Of a stretch of DNA of 64,000 nt, positions 1-8,229 are shown piece by piece. Within the stretch, counting starts at the first letter, position 1, and each line of letters begins with the position of its first letter. Made by a program: the position numbers and the translations under genes. A model generated the notes under the pieces. The model was not told the DNA's origin and did not search any database. It was given only the letters and a program-made list of their open reading frames with translations. Origin of the DNA: Saprospiraceae bacterium (GTDB lineage Bacteria > Bacteroidota > Bacteroidia > Chitinophagales > Saprospiraceae); assembly GCA_017985675.1 (NCBI GenBank), contig JAGNXB010000012.1, positions 1 through 64,000 of the forward strand. The letters run 5' to 3'.

Positions 1-237
1 TTAACGCCGGTTGTTTACACAGCCAAAGTGGGATCGGGTTGGTTAGCAGAAGTGGTGCGCTGGAATCCGCTGACTTATTTAATTGGATTTAGCAGGGACC
101 TCTTGACAAAAGGGGAATATTATGAAACGCAACGTTATTTTCTATGTGCTGGAATGAGTCTCGTATGTTTCGGCATTGCGCTGGCATTTTTCAGGATGAC
201 AGCCAAACGGGTACTCGAACGTTTAACACTTGTTTGA
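1..237 (+). CDS. ABC-2 type polysaccharide export permease, C-terminal end (partial)
   Basis: The reading frame is open from the first base of the window and stops at 235-237, so only the last 78 residues of the gene are present. They contain the WNPLTYLIGFSRDLL stretch followed by one hydrophobic helix and a short basic tail, as at the C-terminus of Wzm/TagG/KpsM-type permeases of O-antigen, teichoic acid or capsule exporters. An ATP-binding subunit of the matching type starts 10 bases downstream, so the two very likely form one inner-membrane exporter for a surface polysaccharide. The family call rests on the short tail and on the neighbour. Confidence 0.7.
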   Translation, partial: LTPVVYTAKVGSGWLAEVVRWNPLTYLIGFSRDLLTKGEYYETQRYFLCAGMSLVCFGIALAFFRMTAKRVLERLTLV

Positions 238-246
238 AAATAACCT

Positions 247-1092
247 ATGGATGACAAGATGAATGTTACTAAACTGGTCTCCGTAGAGGGATTATCGAAA
301 AAGTTCTGCATGAACCTCAAGTACAATATGTACTATGGTATCATAGACCTATTTCGCCAGGGTTTGGGCCTGTCTGTAGGTAAAGGGCCTTTGCGTTCGC
401 ATGAATTTTATGCATTGAACCAAATCAATCTGGATATTTATGCTGGTCAAATTGTGGCGTTCATAGGTGCCAACGGATCAGGAAAAACAACGATGATGCG
501 ATTGATCTCAGGTATCTATACATTGGATGCCGGAAAAATAACTACCCAAGGAGTAGATCGGGTCACTTCCATTTTTGCATTAAATGCCGGATTAAATCCT
601 GTGTTTACGGGCTTGGAAAATATTTTCCTTACTGGAGCCATGTTTGGTATGACGAGGCAGGAAGTGTCGAGCAAGTTGAATTTCATTGTTGACTTTTCAG
701 AGCTGGAAGAATTTTTGCAATCACCGGTTGGGAATTATTCTTCAGGCATGCGCGCCAGATTGGCATATGCTGTGGCAATTGCTACGGATCCGAATCTTTT
801 TATCATTGATGAAGCCCTGGCGGTGGGCGATACGGTGTTCAAAGCAAAGTGTTATGAGCATTTGCAAGAATATGTAAAAGGTCCCAACCGGGCGGTTATT
901 TATGTGACTAACCGCATTAGTAAAGTAATGAATATTGCCAATAGGGTAGTAGTGCTTGATCATGGCAAAATCATATATGATTCACCGGATGCTACGGCAG
1001 GCCTGGAATTTTATATTGAAAATTGTCTCAGAGGGTTAGACGCAACTACGAAAGCCAATCGTATGCGAAAGATCAGGGAATTTGAGATGTAA
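247..1092 (+). CDS. ABC transporter ATP-binding protein, Wzt/TagH-like polysaccharide exporter
   Basis: This 281-aa cytoplasmic ATPase should power the permease whose end lies just upstream (9-base gap). Visible motifs are Walker A GANGSGKTT (residues 74-82), ABC signature YSSGMRAR (164-171), Walker B LFIIDEAL (184-191) and the D-loop LAVGD. The leader that contains FALNAGLNPVFTG is typical of the Wzt/TagH/KpsT subfamily. The protein has no C-terminal carbohydrate-binding domain, so it resembles the short Wzt/KpsT form. Oddity: the switch-loop histidine (normally VSH) is replaced by Asn222 in YVTNRISK. ATG at 259 is an alternative start. A surface glycan is the likely cargo, given the glycosyltransferase and sulfotransferase neighbours. 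Confidence 0.88.
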   Translation: MDDKMNVTKLVSVEGLSKKFCMNLKYNMYYGIIDLFRQGLGLSVGKGPLRSHEFYALNQINLDIYAGQIVAFIGANGSGKTTMMRLISGIYTLDAGKITTQGVDRVTSIFALNAGLNPVFTGLENIFLTGAMFGMTRQEVSSKLNFIVDFSELEEFLQSPVGNYSSGMRARLAYAVAIATDPNLFIIDEALAVGDTVFKAKCYEHLQEYVKGPNRAVIYVTNRISKVMNIANRVVVLDHGKIIYDSPDATAGLEFYIENCLRGLDATTKANRMRKIREFEM

Positions 1093-1096
1093 TGTA

Positions 1097-1255
1097 TTAA
1101 CCCTCCCTGACGATAGTAAATGCTTTTACTAATACCGGATGATTCATTATCTGCTCAATGAGTTCTTCAGCAAGTAATTGATGTCCTTTTTTATAAGGGT
1201 GTGAATCGTAATCGGCCAGTTTTAAAGCGGATGTTTCGAATGTCGGAACAACCAT
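1097..1255 (-). pseudogene. Relic C-terminal tail of a third SGNH-type acyltransferase
   Basis: A 52-codon minus-strand frame ends at TAA (1097-1099). Its translation contains ADYDSHPYKKGHQLLAEEL, which lines up with the catalytic block V of the two intact genes just upstream (DSHPNKAGHKLLAQAF and DIHPNAKGHQLVADEL). In-frame TAA at 1259-1261 cuts it off, and no upstream catalytic domain or membrane part remains. It is most simply the leftover 3' end of a third tandem paralogue, deleted or recombined away. It could be translated from ATG at 1255, but a 52-aa fragment could not be an active enzyme. The frame lies 4 bp from the convergent ABC ATPase gene. Confidence 0.7.
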
Positions 1256-1359
1256 GCCTTATGGGATGGACAGGTGCCTTTAACCTCTTTAGAAGTAATC
1301 TGGGAGGATATGACATGGTCAGTGACCATTGTTCACTGCTTTTATTTGCTGGAGTCAAA

Positions 1360-3864
1360 CTAATTGTTGCCTGGGTTAGGAAGAAGGAGTTTTGTTTCTT
1401 TGAAAATCTGGTATAATTCATCGGCAACTAACTGATGGCCTTTGGCATTAGGGTGAATATCTTTTTCGGACAATTGGATGTCCATAGATTCATTGTTTTT
1501 ATATACAGCATCTATATCTATAATGATGAATCCGGCTTTTCGGGCAATTTCCATGACCTTTTCCTTTTCAGTAAAATCTTCTAATCTTTTAGCTGGTGCC
1601 GGCCAATAAATCCATACAGGTGTAATGTTATTTGTTTTACATAATCTGAAAAGATAGTCGTAACTTTTGATAAGAATTTCTTCTTCAAAGAGTGAGAGTC
1701 TTTTTATCATTTCGGGTTCTGTCATTCCTGAATTTACCCCAGAGCGAGTAATAATATCCTGGAGATATCCAAGAGGAATAGGAATCCCTTTAGTCAGGCA
1801 TGTAGCAATGTCTTTGCTATTTTTGAAAAAATCCTTTCCGTGGGATATATAAAATAAATAGCTGGGTAAGAACTTGGCTATATTTTCTTGTTCAAAGTGA
1901 ATAATGCAATCAATCAAGTCATATGCCGGACACCCATAGTTTAAAAATTCATAATTTAATGAATCTGATGTACTGTTCATTCTGTTTTCAAGAATGACAT
2001 CAAATACTTCCGCATCGGCAACACCTGACCCCGCAACAAATGAGCCACCCATCAGCACGGACCGAATCGTTTTTGGAGACGCATTCAGAGCGTATTCCTT
2101 GTCCCTGAATCCCCACTGGTTTATGGTAAAGGTTTCATCCTTAAATAAAAAACTTGTGTCAGGACGCATAATAATATTCCGGTAATCAAAAATTGTAATA
2201 GCTCCCGGCGTGTTTCTGAATTGTCTGGTTTTTTGGGTGGATAAACCGACAGCAGGATTTGTAATGTTTGATCCCAGGAGGATGTCGGTGTAATATCCTT
2301 CCACTTGTTGTTGTTCATCGGCGATGGTTAACTTGTCTTTCAGGATCCCATCCATCTTCATTTGGGTGCTTTGCTCAATAAAGTTCGTCGAGGCAGGGAT
2401 TAATAAGAGTAGTAAGCCTCCCAACATGGACATAGACCAAAATGAAGCACTCGCTGACGCATGTGGCGGGTTGATCGTTTTGCTCAGATGGTACCGTTCT
2501 ATCAATAGGTATATGGATGTTCCCAAAATCCATGTTCCCCCTACAATTGAAACGAGGACCAGATAGGTATTCGAGTCGCTTGTCAATGCGATTTTTAGCA
2601 ATACAACCCATTCTTCAATAGTACTTGCAGACCATAATGACCATAGTAAACTCATTCCGGAAAAAGTCAGTATTATGTGTGCCGTGGTGATGGCTGCCCG
2701 AGAAAAATTGGATCGGGTCGTCGTTTGTCTGGATTTTCTTAAATCATAAATCGCATTGATTGCAACAAGGATCCCAAAAGTGTTCCAATAGATTGCGTCT
2801 GCCCATTTCCATGGGAAATTACCTTTAAACCAAAACCATTGTAAGGAATGAAGCATCCAAGAAATGAAAAATAGGGCCAGAATCGTTGCAAATATTGCAC
2901 GGACACTTCCAAATTTTCTGAGTTTAAAGTAGATAGGATAGTAAAATACTTTTACCATGAAATCCTTGAAATAGATATTGAGTCTTCGCCATAAATCACT
3001 AAACCCTGTCGCCAAAAAGTAATTATTGAATGTAGCCGGCATGTTGTAACCAAAGAGACATAGTATTCCGGCCGAAATATGGAATAGACCTGAAAGTCGA
3101 ATGACTAATGCGTAATTCATTGTTGCGTAACGACAGAAACTCAGTACATCTGTGACCTCAGAGGTGGGGATGAGTAAATTATAATAGACAAACCTATATA
3201 CAATGAGATGGAATGTGCCAAGTGTAATCCATTGAACGCCTTTTTTGTAAATGAGCAGATCCTTATCATCATACTGTTTTGAAATAAAATTTTTATAATC
3301 TACGGCGGGAAATAAGAGGAAGGCCAAGTTGGGCAACATAAAGAAATAAGAGATATTCTGTATGAATCCAGGGTTTTCCTTTTGATATTTTAGGTCATAT
3401 TGATATATCCATATTCTATATATGAACATAGATCCTGTTACAGATATAATAATAAAATGATCCTGAATCCATTTGTTCCCAATTAGCGCTAGCAAAGCAA
3501 TGACTCCAAATAAAACGGCAATGATGCTTAATCGCAACCACTGAACTTTAATATAGCTCGCCGCTGCAAAAAGGCTCAATCCGATTGCAATTACACCTAG
3601 CGCATTGATCCATCCAATGAAGATGAATAGTCCCGTCAGACTCAGGAGTAAAAAAAATATTGGTTTTATTGATTTGGGAAGTGCAAGTTGAATAATAAAA
3701 CCTATAACTGAAATCGACCAAAGCTCCATTAAATGGATAGATGATTCGATTTCAAATTTCCAAATCAGGTAACCAGTTATTACCAGTTGTGCAAGTAAAA
3801 ACAATAATGCAATTAATGGCTGATAGGGGGTTTTGGATTCCTGAGAGAAGATATTTAATAGCAT
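1360..3864 (-). CDS. MBOAT O-acyltransferase fused to an SGNH/GDSL domain (copy 1)
   Basis: This 834-aa protein has about 500 N-terminal residues of transmembrane helices and a C-terminal soluble domain. The membrane part shows MBOAT hallmarks: SDLWRRLNIYFKDFMVKVF (289-307), then the conserved His339 in WMLHSLQWFWF. The C-terminal domain has SGNH blocks: MGGSFVAGSG with nucleophile candidate Ser608, and DIHPNAKGH with Asp802 and His804. In alginate-type systems the MBOAT carries an acyl group across the membrane and an SGNH protein transfers it to the polymer. Here both halves are in one chain, which predicts O-acetylation (or another acylation) of the exported glycan. The oxyanion-hole Asn block is weak (SHGKD near 674). 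It is a tandem paralogue of the next gene upstream, 52 bp away. Confidence 0.8.
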   Translation of the reverse strand: MLLNIFSQESKTPYQPLIALLFLLAQLVITGYLIWKFEIESSIHLMELWSISVIGFIIQLALPKSIKPIFFLLLSLTGLFIFIGWINALGVIAIGLSLFAAASYIKVQWLRLSIIAVLFGVIALLALIGNKWIQDHFIIISVTGSMFIYRIWIYQYDLKYQKENPGFIQNISYFFMLPNLAFLLFPAVDYKNFISKQYDDKDLLIYKKGVQWITLGTFHLIVYRFVYYNLLIPTSEVTDVLSFCRYATMNYALVIRLSGLFHISAGILCLFGYNMPATFNNYFLATGFSDLWRRLNIYFKDFMVKVFYYPIYFKLRKFGSVRAIFATILALFFISWMLHSLQWFWFKGNFPWKWADAIYWNTFGILVAINAIYDLRKSRQTTTRSNFSRAAITTAHIILTFSGMSLLWSLWSASTIEEWVVLLKIALTSDSNTYLVLVSIVGGTWILGTSIYLLIERYHLSKTINPPHASASASFWSMSMLGGLLLLLIPASTNFIEQSTQMKMDGILKDKLTIADEQQQVEGYYTDILLGSNITNPAVGLSTQKTRQFRNTPGAITIFDYRNIIMRPDTSFLFKDETFTINQWGFRDKEYALNASPKTIRSVLMGGSFVAGSGVADAEVFDVILENRMNSTSDSLNYEFLNYGCPAYDLIDCIIHFEQENIAKFLPSYLFYISHGKDFFKNSKDIATCLTKGIPIPLGYLQDIITRSGVNSGMTEPEMIKRLSLFEEEILIKSYDYLFRLCKTNNITPVWIYWPAPAKRLEDFTEKEKVMEIARKAGFIIIDIDAVYKNNESMDIQLSEKDIHPNAKGHQLVADELYQIFKETKLLLPNPGNN

Positions 3865-3916
3865 ATGTATTTGCGTTTATCTGAGCTCTGTAGTTTTTAG
3901 ATTTATTAGTCAATAT

Positions 3917-6472
3917 TTATTGATCTAATTCTTTGATAATTTCCCTAATGATTTCAGGTTTTTCCTTAAGTTTTCTGATGAAAGCTTGGGCCAATAATTT
4001 ATGTCCGGCTTTGTTTGGGTGTGAGTCCCATGTGGCAATTTTGAGATTATCCAAATTTTGATTTTTATAGGCATCTTTAATGATCATCGTCATGATCCCT
4101 TTGGCATTAAGCAGTTCCTGGAGCGCCTCAGCTTCACCCGGAATTTCGTTATCGTCCAAAGTAGGTACATACAGCCATAATAATTTGGCCTGACTTCTTG
4201 CTACAGTATCCCGTAAATACTCGTATCCCCACATGGCTATTTCTTTATCTCTGTCCTTCATTTTTGCCATGAATTCAGTTTCGGTCGTTTTAGCAGTAAA
4301 GCCTCCATCTTTAATTAGATCTTTAAGGTAAGTGTATGAAAGATCACGCCCATTTTGATTGGCTTTAAATACACTGTAAAGGACCCGAAATGCTTCATTA
4401 GAGTGCGCCGTATAGATGACAATGTCTGGATTAAGTGTTGAAGCTTTCTCTTCAAACATTTTTATATTTTGATAAAGATGATTGTTTGATATAGCAAAAT
4501 TTAAGATTTCTACCTTTTTATCTGGTCCAAGTAATTTACTTTTGTTGAGTTCGTCCTCAATCAGATTCTCATAAGTTTCATTTGTATTTACACCTACACC
4601 CATTTCGATAGAGCCTCCTATTAAAACGATACGGATCGTGTTTGCCGGTTTTTCAGCAGTGTATTCTTTATCCCTGAAGCCCAGACTGTTGGTAGTAAAC
4701 AGAGCTCCTTTAAATGGTTTTTGCTGGTTTGGAAGCAATTCCTTCAACATGATGTCATCTCGTCTTTTCGCCACACCTAAAGAGCTGAATTGTTTCCAGT
4801 CATCCGGTTTTTCTACCTCAAGTTCCCAAAGCCTTGAATTCAGGTTATTGCCGACGAGGAGGGTTTCATAATACCCCTTATATTGTTGTTCCCTATCATA
4901 AGCATTTAGTTTTGTCGTCATTATTGGAGAAATGTCCATTCCCAAACGACTTGCAATGGGTTTATGCACCAGAGGTATTCCCAAGCCATTCAACCCTATT
5001 AGAAAGATGCATGCAACAACCCATTTGAGGGGATCGCTCAATGTTAATCCCCCATTTTTCGTTGTCCATTTAAATTGGACGAACTGAACGATTAAGCCAA
5101 TTCCAATTAAGCCCAACAAGCCGGATAGGATCACAATACTTTGGTTTAAGGTCATACTGGAGGATAAAGACATCATAACCAGCCATTCGGATATGGAGTA
5201 ACTTGTCCAGAATGACCATAAAATAGCCATCGTAAAAAACATCCCTATCACTTGAAGTACCATTTTTAAAGCATATCCCAGATGGAATTCGTCGGGTGAA
5301 GGTTTTTTTAACTTGCTTTTAGTTTGGATAATAGCATTAATGCCAACGGCTATTCCAAACAGGTTCCAAAAGATGACATCCTGCCAGGTTATGGGGAACT
5401 GCCCTCTTATCCAAAACCATTGGAAAGCATGTAATAGCCAATTAATGATAAAGACGATTATGGTAGCTAAAAATAGCATGGAAAGTCCTCCATACTTCTT
5501 TAGTCGAAAGTATATAGGGAAATAGAATACTTTCACTACAAAATCTCTCCAGTATATGTTGATTCTTCGCCAAATGTCCGTAAAGCTGCTTGCAAAAAAG
5601 TAATGGTCGAAAGTAGGTGGGAGGTAAAAGCCAAAAAGACATACGACTCCTGCAGCAAAGTGAAACATGCCAGCCAGGCGTACAATCAGCGCATATGAAG
5701 CGATGATGAATTGCAATAGGTTATAAACGTTTTCGATTTCACTGGGTGCCGGCAATAGATAATAGTAAATCAATCTGTACAACAGTAGGTGTAACAGACC
5801 ATTTGCCATCATAAGCAGACCTCGCCTGTACGTTTCAAAAGCTGGTTTGCTGTAATAGTTCCTGATAAACGTGGTGTAATCAACTACAGGAAATATGACG
5901 AAAACTAAATTGGGAAGGAGGAAAAAATAATTCAATTTTTTCCAGAATCCGGCAGATGCTTTCTCAAATTGCATTTCATATAAAAACACGATCATTCTAA
6001 ACGTGAACATCGTGCCCAGGATGGGCAAAATTAGGTTGCCATGATGTAAAGGCAACAAATCAACCCTTGTGGCTATTAAAATAACACCGGCAAGTGTTAC
6101 CAGGATTATGCGCCATTTAATAGCAATAGGTATGGTGGCCAAAAGAAACAACAACCCACCCAAACCAGTTAAAATCAACCCGTCTACCAGACCAAGCAGC
6201 CTAAGGATAGTTCCCAGCGTCAGCAAAAACAATCCTGGTAGTCTCATAGCCGTAGGCAGGAAACTATGAATTATAAACCCACCTATTACCAAAGGCATGA
6301 TCTCGATTAACCGGATATTTTCTTCGATATGGAAAAGGTGAATAGCCAGCCCTACAAGGGAAAGCGGTATAAATATCTTGAAAAAATCAACTAGCCGAAT
6401 AGTTGTATTCGGTGGTGTCGGCACGGACTGTGCAAGCGTACTATCCGGAGATATTACAGATGTGTTTGCCAT
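3917..6472 (-). CDS. MBOAT O-acyltransferase fused to an SGNH/GDSL domain (copy 2)
   Basis: This 851-aa paralogue of the preceding entry has the same layout. The multi-pass MBOAT region carries TDIWRRINIYWRDFVVKVF (298-316) and catalytic His348 in WLLHAFQWFWI. The C-terminal SGNH domain shows block I IGGSIEMGVG (Ser621), block III HSNE (690-693) and block V DSHPNKAGHK (Asp816, His818). Both catalytic sets look intact, more so than in copy 1. It probably acylates the polysaccharide made by this locus, acting at the inner membrane with the SGNH part in the periplasm (inferred). A promoter-like element sits about 50 bp upstream, so copies 2, 1 and the relic may form one transcript separate from the sulfotransferase operon. 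Confidence 0.82.
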   Translation of the reverse strand: MANTSVISPDSTLAQSVPTPPNTTIRLVDFFKIFIPLSLVGLAIHLFHIEENIRLIEIMPLVIGGFIIHSFLPTAMRLPGLFLLTLGTILRLLGLVDGLILTGLGGLLFLLATIPIAIKWRIILVTLAGVILIATRVDLLPLHHGNLILPILGTMFTFRMIVFLYEMQFEKASAGFWKKLNYFFLLPNLVFVIFPVVDYTTFIRNYYSKPAFETYRRGLLMMANGLLHLLLYRLIYYYLLPAPSEIENVYNLLQFIIASYALIVRLAGMFHFAAGVVCLFGFYLPPTFDHYFFASSFTDIWRRINIYWRDFVVKVFYFPIYFRLKKYGGLSMLFLATIIVFIINWLLHAFQWFWIRGQFPITWQDVIFWNLFGIAVGINAIIQTKSKLKKPSPDEFHLGYALKMVLQVIGMFFTMAILWSFWTSYSISEWLVMMSLSSSMTLNQSIVILSGLLGLIGIGLIVQFVQFKWTTKNGGLTLSDPLKWVVACIFLIGLNGLGIPLVHKPIASRLGMDISPIMTTKLNAYDREQQYKGYYETLLVGNNLNSRLWELEVEKPDDWKQFSSLGVAKRRDDIMLKELLPNQQKPFKGALFTTNSLGFRDKEYTAEKPANTIRIVLIGGSIEMGVGVNTNETYENLIEDELNKSKLLGPDKKVEILNFAISNNHLYQNIKMFEEKASTLNPDIVIYTAHSNEAFRVLYSVFKANQNGRDLSYTYLKDLIKDGGFTAKTTETEFMAKMKDRDKEIAMWGYEYLRDTVARSQAKLLWLYVPTLDDNEIPGEAEALQELLNAKGIMTMIIKDAYKNQNLDNLKIATWDSHPNKAGHKLLAQAFIRKLKEKPEIIREIIKELDQ

Positions 6473-6521
6473 TATTAAAAAAATACTGTACGTGTAATAT
6501 CAACAATACGATGACCTTGTA

Positions 6522-6551
6522 CAAGTATAGTGCCGTACTTTTTACTATCAA
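6522..6551 (-). promoter_or_regulatory. Candidate Bacteroidota-type promoter for the MBOAT-SGNH genes
   Basis: On the minus strand TTG (6551-6549) is followed after 19 bases by TATACTTG (6529-6522). This matches the Bacteroidota consensus TTTG-N19/20-TAnnTTTG with one mismatch in the -7 box. It lies about 50 bp before the ATG at 6472 in the 105-bp gap between the sulfotransferase and acyltransferase genes. Confidence 0.4.
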
Positions 6552-6577
6552 CAGCGTAACGTGTTAGTGATTGATTG

Positions 6578-7387
6578 TCAAACATTCGCAATCTGTTCCT
6601 TTGAATAGAATGTCAGCCAGGCACCATCGTATTTGGAGAGGCCTTGTTTAATCCTTTCCAAACTTTCAGGACTGTATAAGGCACTTCTGTTCCGATTTTG
6701 AAGAGGTTCTGTCAAAATGGATGCATCAGGTATCCAATTTTGTAAAGAGGCACCACCCGATGAAATCATGTCCTCGTACTTCAGGATGGTCAGATCAGGT
6801 TGGTTCACGTATTTCCTGAATAGCGCATCAAGCAGCCTGATTTGACGTTGGAGTAAATCAGGAATAGCTTCCAACTCCTGATGTAACGCTGGGTTAAGGG
6901 TTTGCAGAACGGTGAGTGTTCCTCTTGCTACCGGTGCCTGGATAGTATTCCAGGAGGCAATGATAGAAACAGGATTGCGTATGATGGCGGCACATGGATA
7001 CAATTGAACGAGCTCGTCCAGCAAAAACGTGAAGTGGGCATTTTGTTTCAGGACCAAATGAAAATCCTCCGAGAGGGGTTTCTTAAAATAGACCCAATCT
7101 TTTTGAACGATACTTTGCCGGATAGTTCCGATTTCCTGGGTAAATGGATTGTCGGGAATAGTTGATCCACTGGCCTTGGACAATGCTTTGCCCTCTTTTA
7201 AGAGGCTAAGACGCATGGCAATAAAAAAATCAGCGATGGACTTCAAACCGGATGGAGGGTCAGGGAACATCCGGAGGTTCATTGGTTCATGTAAAGCTAC
7301 CGTATTGGGTACTTTGTTGAGTAGGTAACAAGCCAGGGTCGTTCCTGACCTCGGTGGGCCGGTTAGTATGTAATTCTCCCGATTCAT
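6578..7387 (-). CDS. Sulfotransferase family protein
   Basis: This 269-aa cytosolic-type enzyme is predicted to move a sulfuryl group from PAPS to a sugar hydroxyl. The 5'-phosphosulfate-binding loop is GPPRSGTTL (10-18), and the 3'-phosphate site is IIRNPVSIIASW (135-146). Overall layout and length fit the bacterial Sulfotransfer_1/3 group. Its ATG overlaps the stop of the upstream paralogue (ATGA at 7384-7387), so the two are probably translationally coupled. The acceptor cannot be read from sequence; the exporter, glycosyltransferases and other sulfotransferases around it point to a surface polysaccharide. It is the last gene of a five-gene minus-strand operon. Confidence 0.83.
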   Translation of the reverse strand: MNRENYILTGPPRSGTTLACYLLNKVPNTVALHEPMNLRMFPDPPSGLKSIADFFIAMRLSLLKEGKALSKASGSTIPDNPFTQEIGTIRQSIVQKDWVYFKKPLSEDFHLVLKQNAHFTFLLDELVQLYPCAAIIRNPVSIIASWNTIQAPVARGTLTVLQTLNPALHQELEAIPDLLQRQIRLLDALFRKYVNQPDLTILKYEDMISSGGASLQNWIPDASILTEPLQNRNRSALYSPESLERIKQGLSKYDGAWLTFYSKEQIANV

Positions 7388-8229
7388 GATTGTTTCAGCA
7401 TGTCCTGTGATAAGGTAAGGATGGATTCATTTGAATAATAGGAATTCCATGCGCCACCCCGTGTGATTAGCGCCTGTGTCAACTGCTTAATCCTTCCAGT
7501 TTCATAAAGTGAACTGGTATTTCGGTCTTTTAAAGACCAAACGGGTACCTCACAATCCGTTATTTGACCCAGAATGGATCCATTACCCGAAACTACCTCT
7601 TCGTACCGTAGGACATGTTGCTCCGGTAGGGTAGTATACTGTTTGAAATACCAATCCAGTATAAAAAGCTGTTTTTCAAGTAACGTAGGTATTGCTTCAA
7701 TTGCCTCTGCAAAAGCGGGCAGGAGCCGAGTTGACTTGGCTACCTTACCACGGGAGACCGGTACATTAACCGTTGCCCATGAACTGAGCAGTGCCAAAGG
7801 GTTTCGAACTAATGCAAATACCTGGTATTGATCTGCCAATTCAGGAAGCAAAAGCGTAAACTCTGCACAGTGTTTCAAGGCGAGCTGAAACTCGGATGAA
7901 AGGGGTTTGTCAAAATGGATGTCCATCCGGTCAACGACGCGTGTTCGCAGCCCTTTAATTTCACTGTAAGCATTGTCCGTAATGGTTCCGTTTTCTACCC
8001 GCGCAGGTGCCGTACCATAATGAAGAAGGGAAGATCGGAATGAAGTAAAACTGCTGGCAATGTTGGCCAATGCGGTTCGCCGGTCAGGAAATACATCCGC
8101 AGAAAGCGGTTCGTTTAGTGCCACTACATTGTTACACTCACTGAGTAATCGGCATAATAAGGTTGTACCGGAACGTGGAATTCCGGTCAGTATAATGTTT
8201 TGGTTGTTTGCAACATTAACTTTGGTCAT
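7384..8229 (-). CDS. Sulfotransferase family protein
   Basis: This enzyme has 281 aa from the ATG at 8229. A longer frame to 8280 would overlap the upstream gene by 65 bp and adds no domain, so the shorter start is preferred. The PAPS loop is GIPRSGTTL (16-24), and the 3'-phosphate motif is VRNPLALLSSW (141-151). It is clearly paralogous to the downstream sulfotransferase (same spacing, same EP motif after the first helix, similar C-terminal aromatic region). It overlaps the glycosyltransferase gene by 14 bp and the next sulfotransferase by 4 bp (ATGA). Probable role: a second, differently specific sulfation of the glycan built by this locus. Confidence 0.83.
   Translation of the reverse strand: MTKVNVANNQNIILTGIPRSGTTLLCRLLSECNNVVALNEPLSADVFPDRRTALANIASSFTSFRSSLLHYGTAPARVENGTITDNAYSEIKGLRTRVVDRMDIHFDKPLSSEFQLALKHCAEFTLLLPELADQYQVFALVRNPLALLSSWATVNVPVSRGKVAKSTRLLPAFAEAIEAIPTLLEKQLFILDWYFKQYTTLPEQHVLRYEEVVSGNGSILGQITDCEVPVWSLKDRNTSSLYETGRIKQLTQALITRGGAWNSYYSNESILTLSQDMLKQS

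Noticed and set aside
1191-1427. Minus-strand 78-codon frame overlapping the relic
   Set aside because: It is in another frame from the DSHP-containing relic, overlaps the intact acyltransferase end and has no recognisable content.
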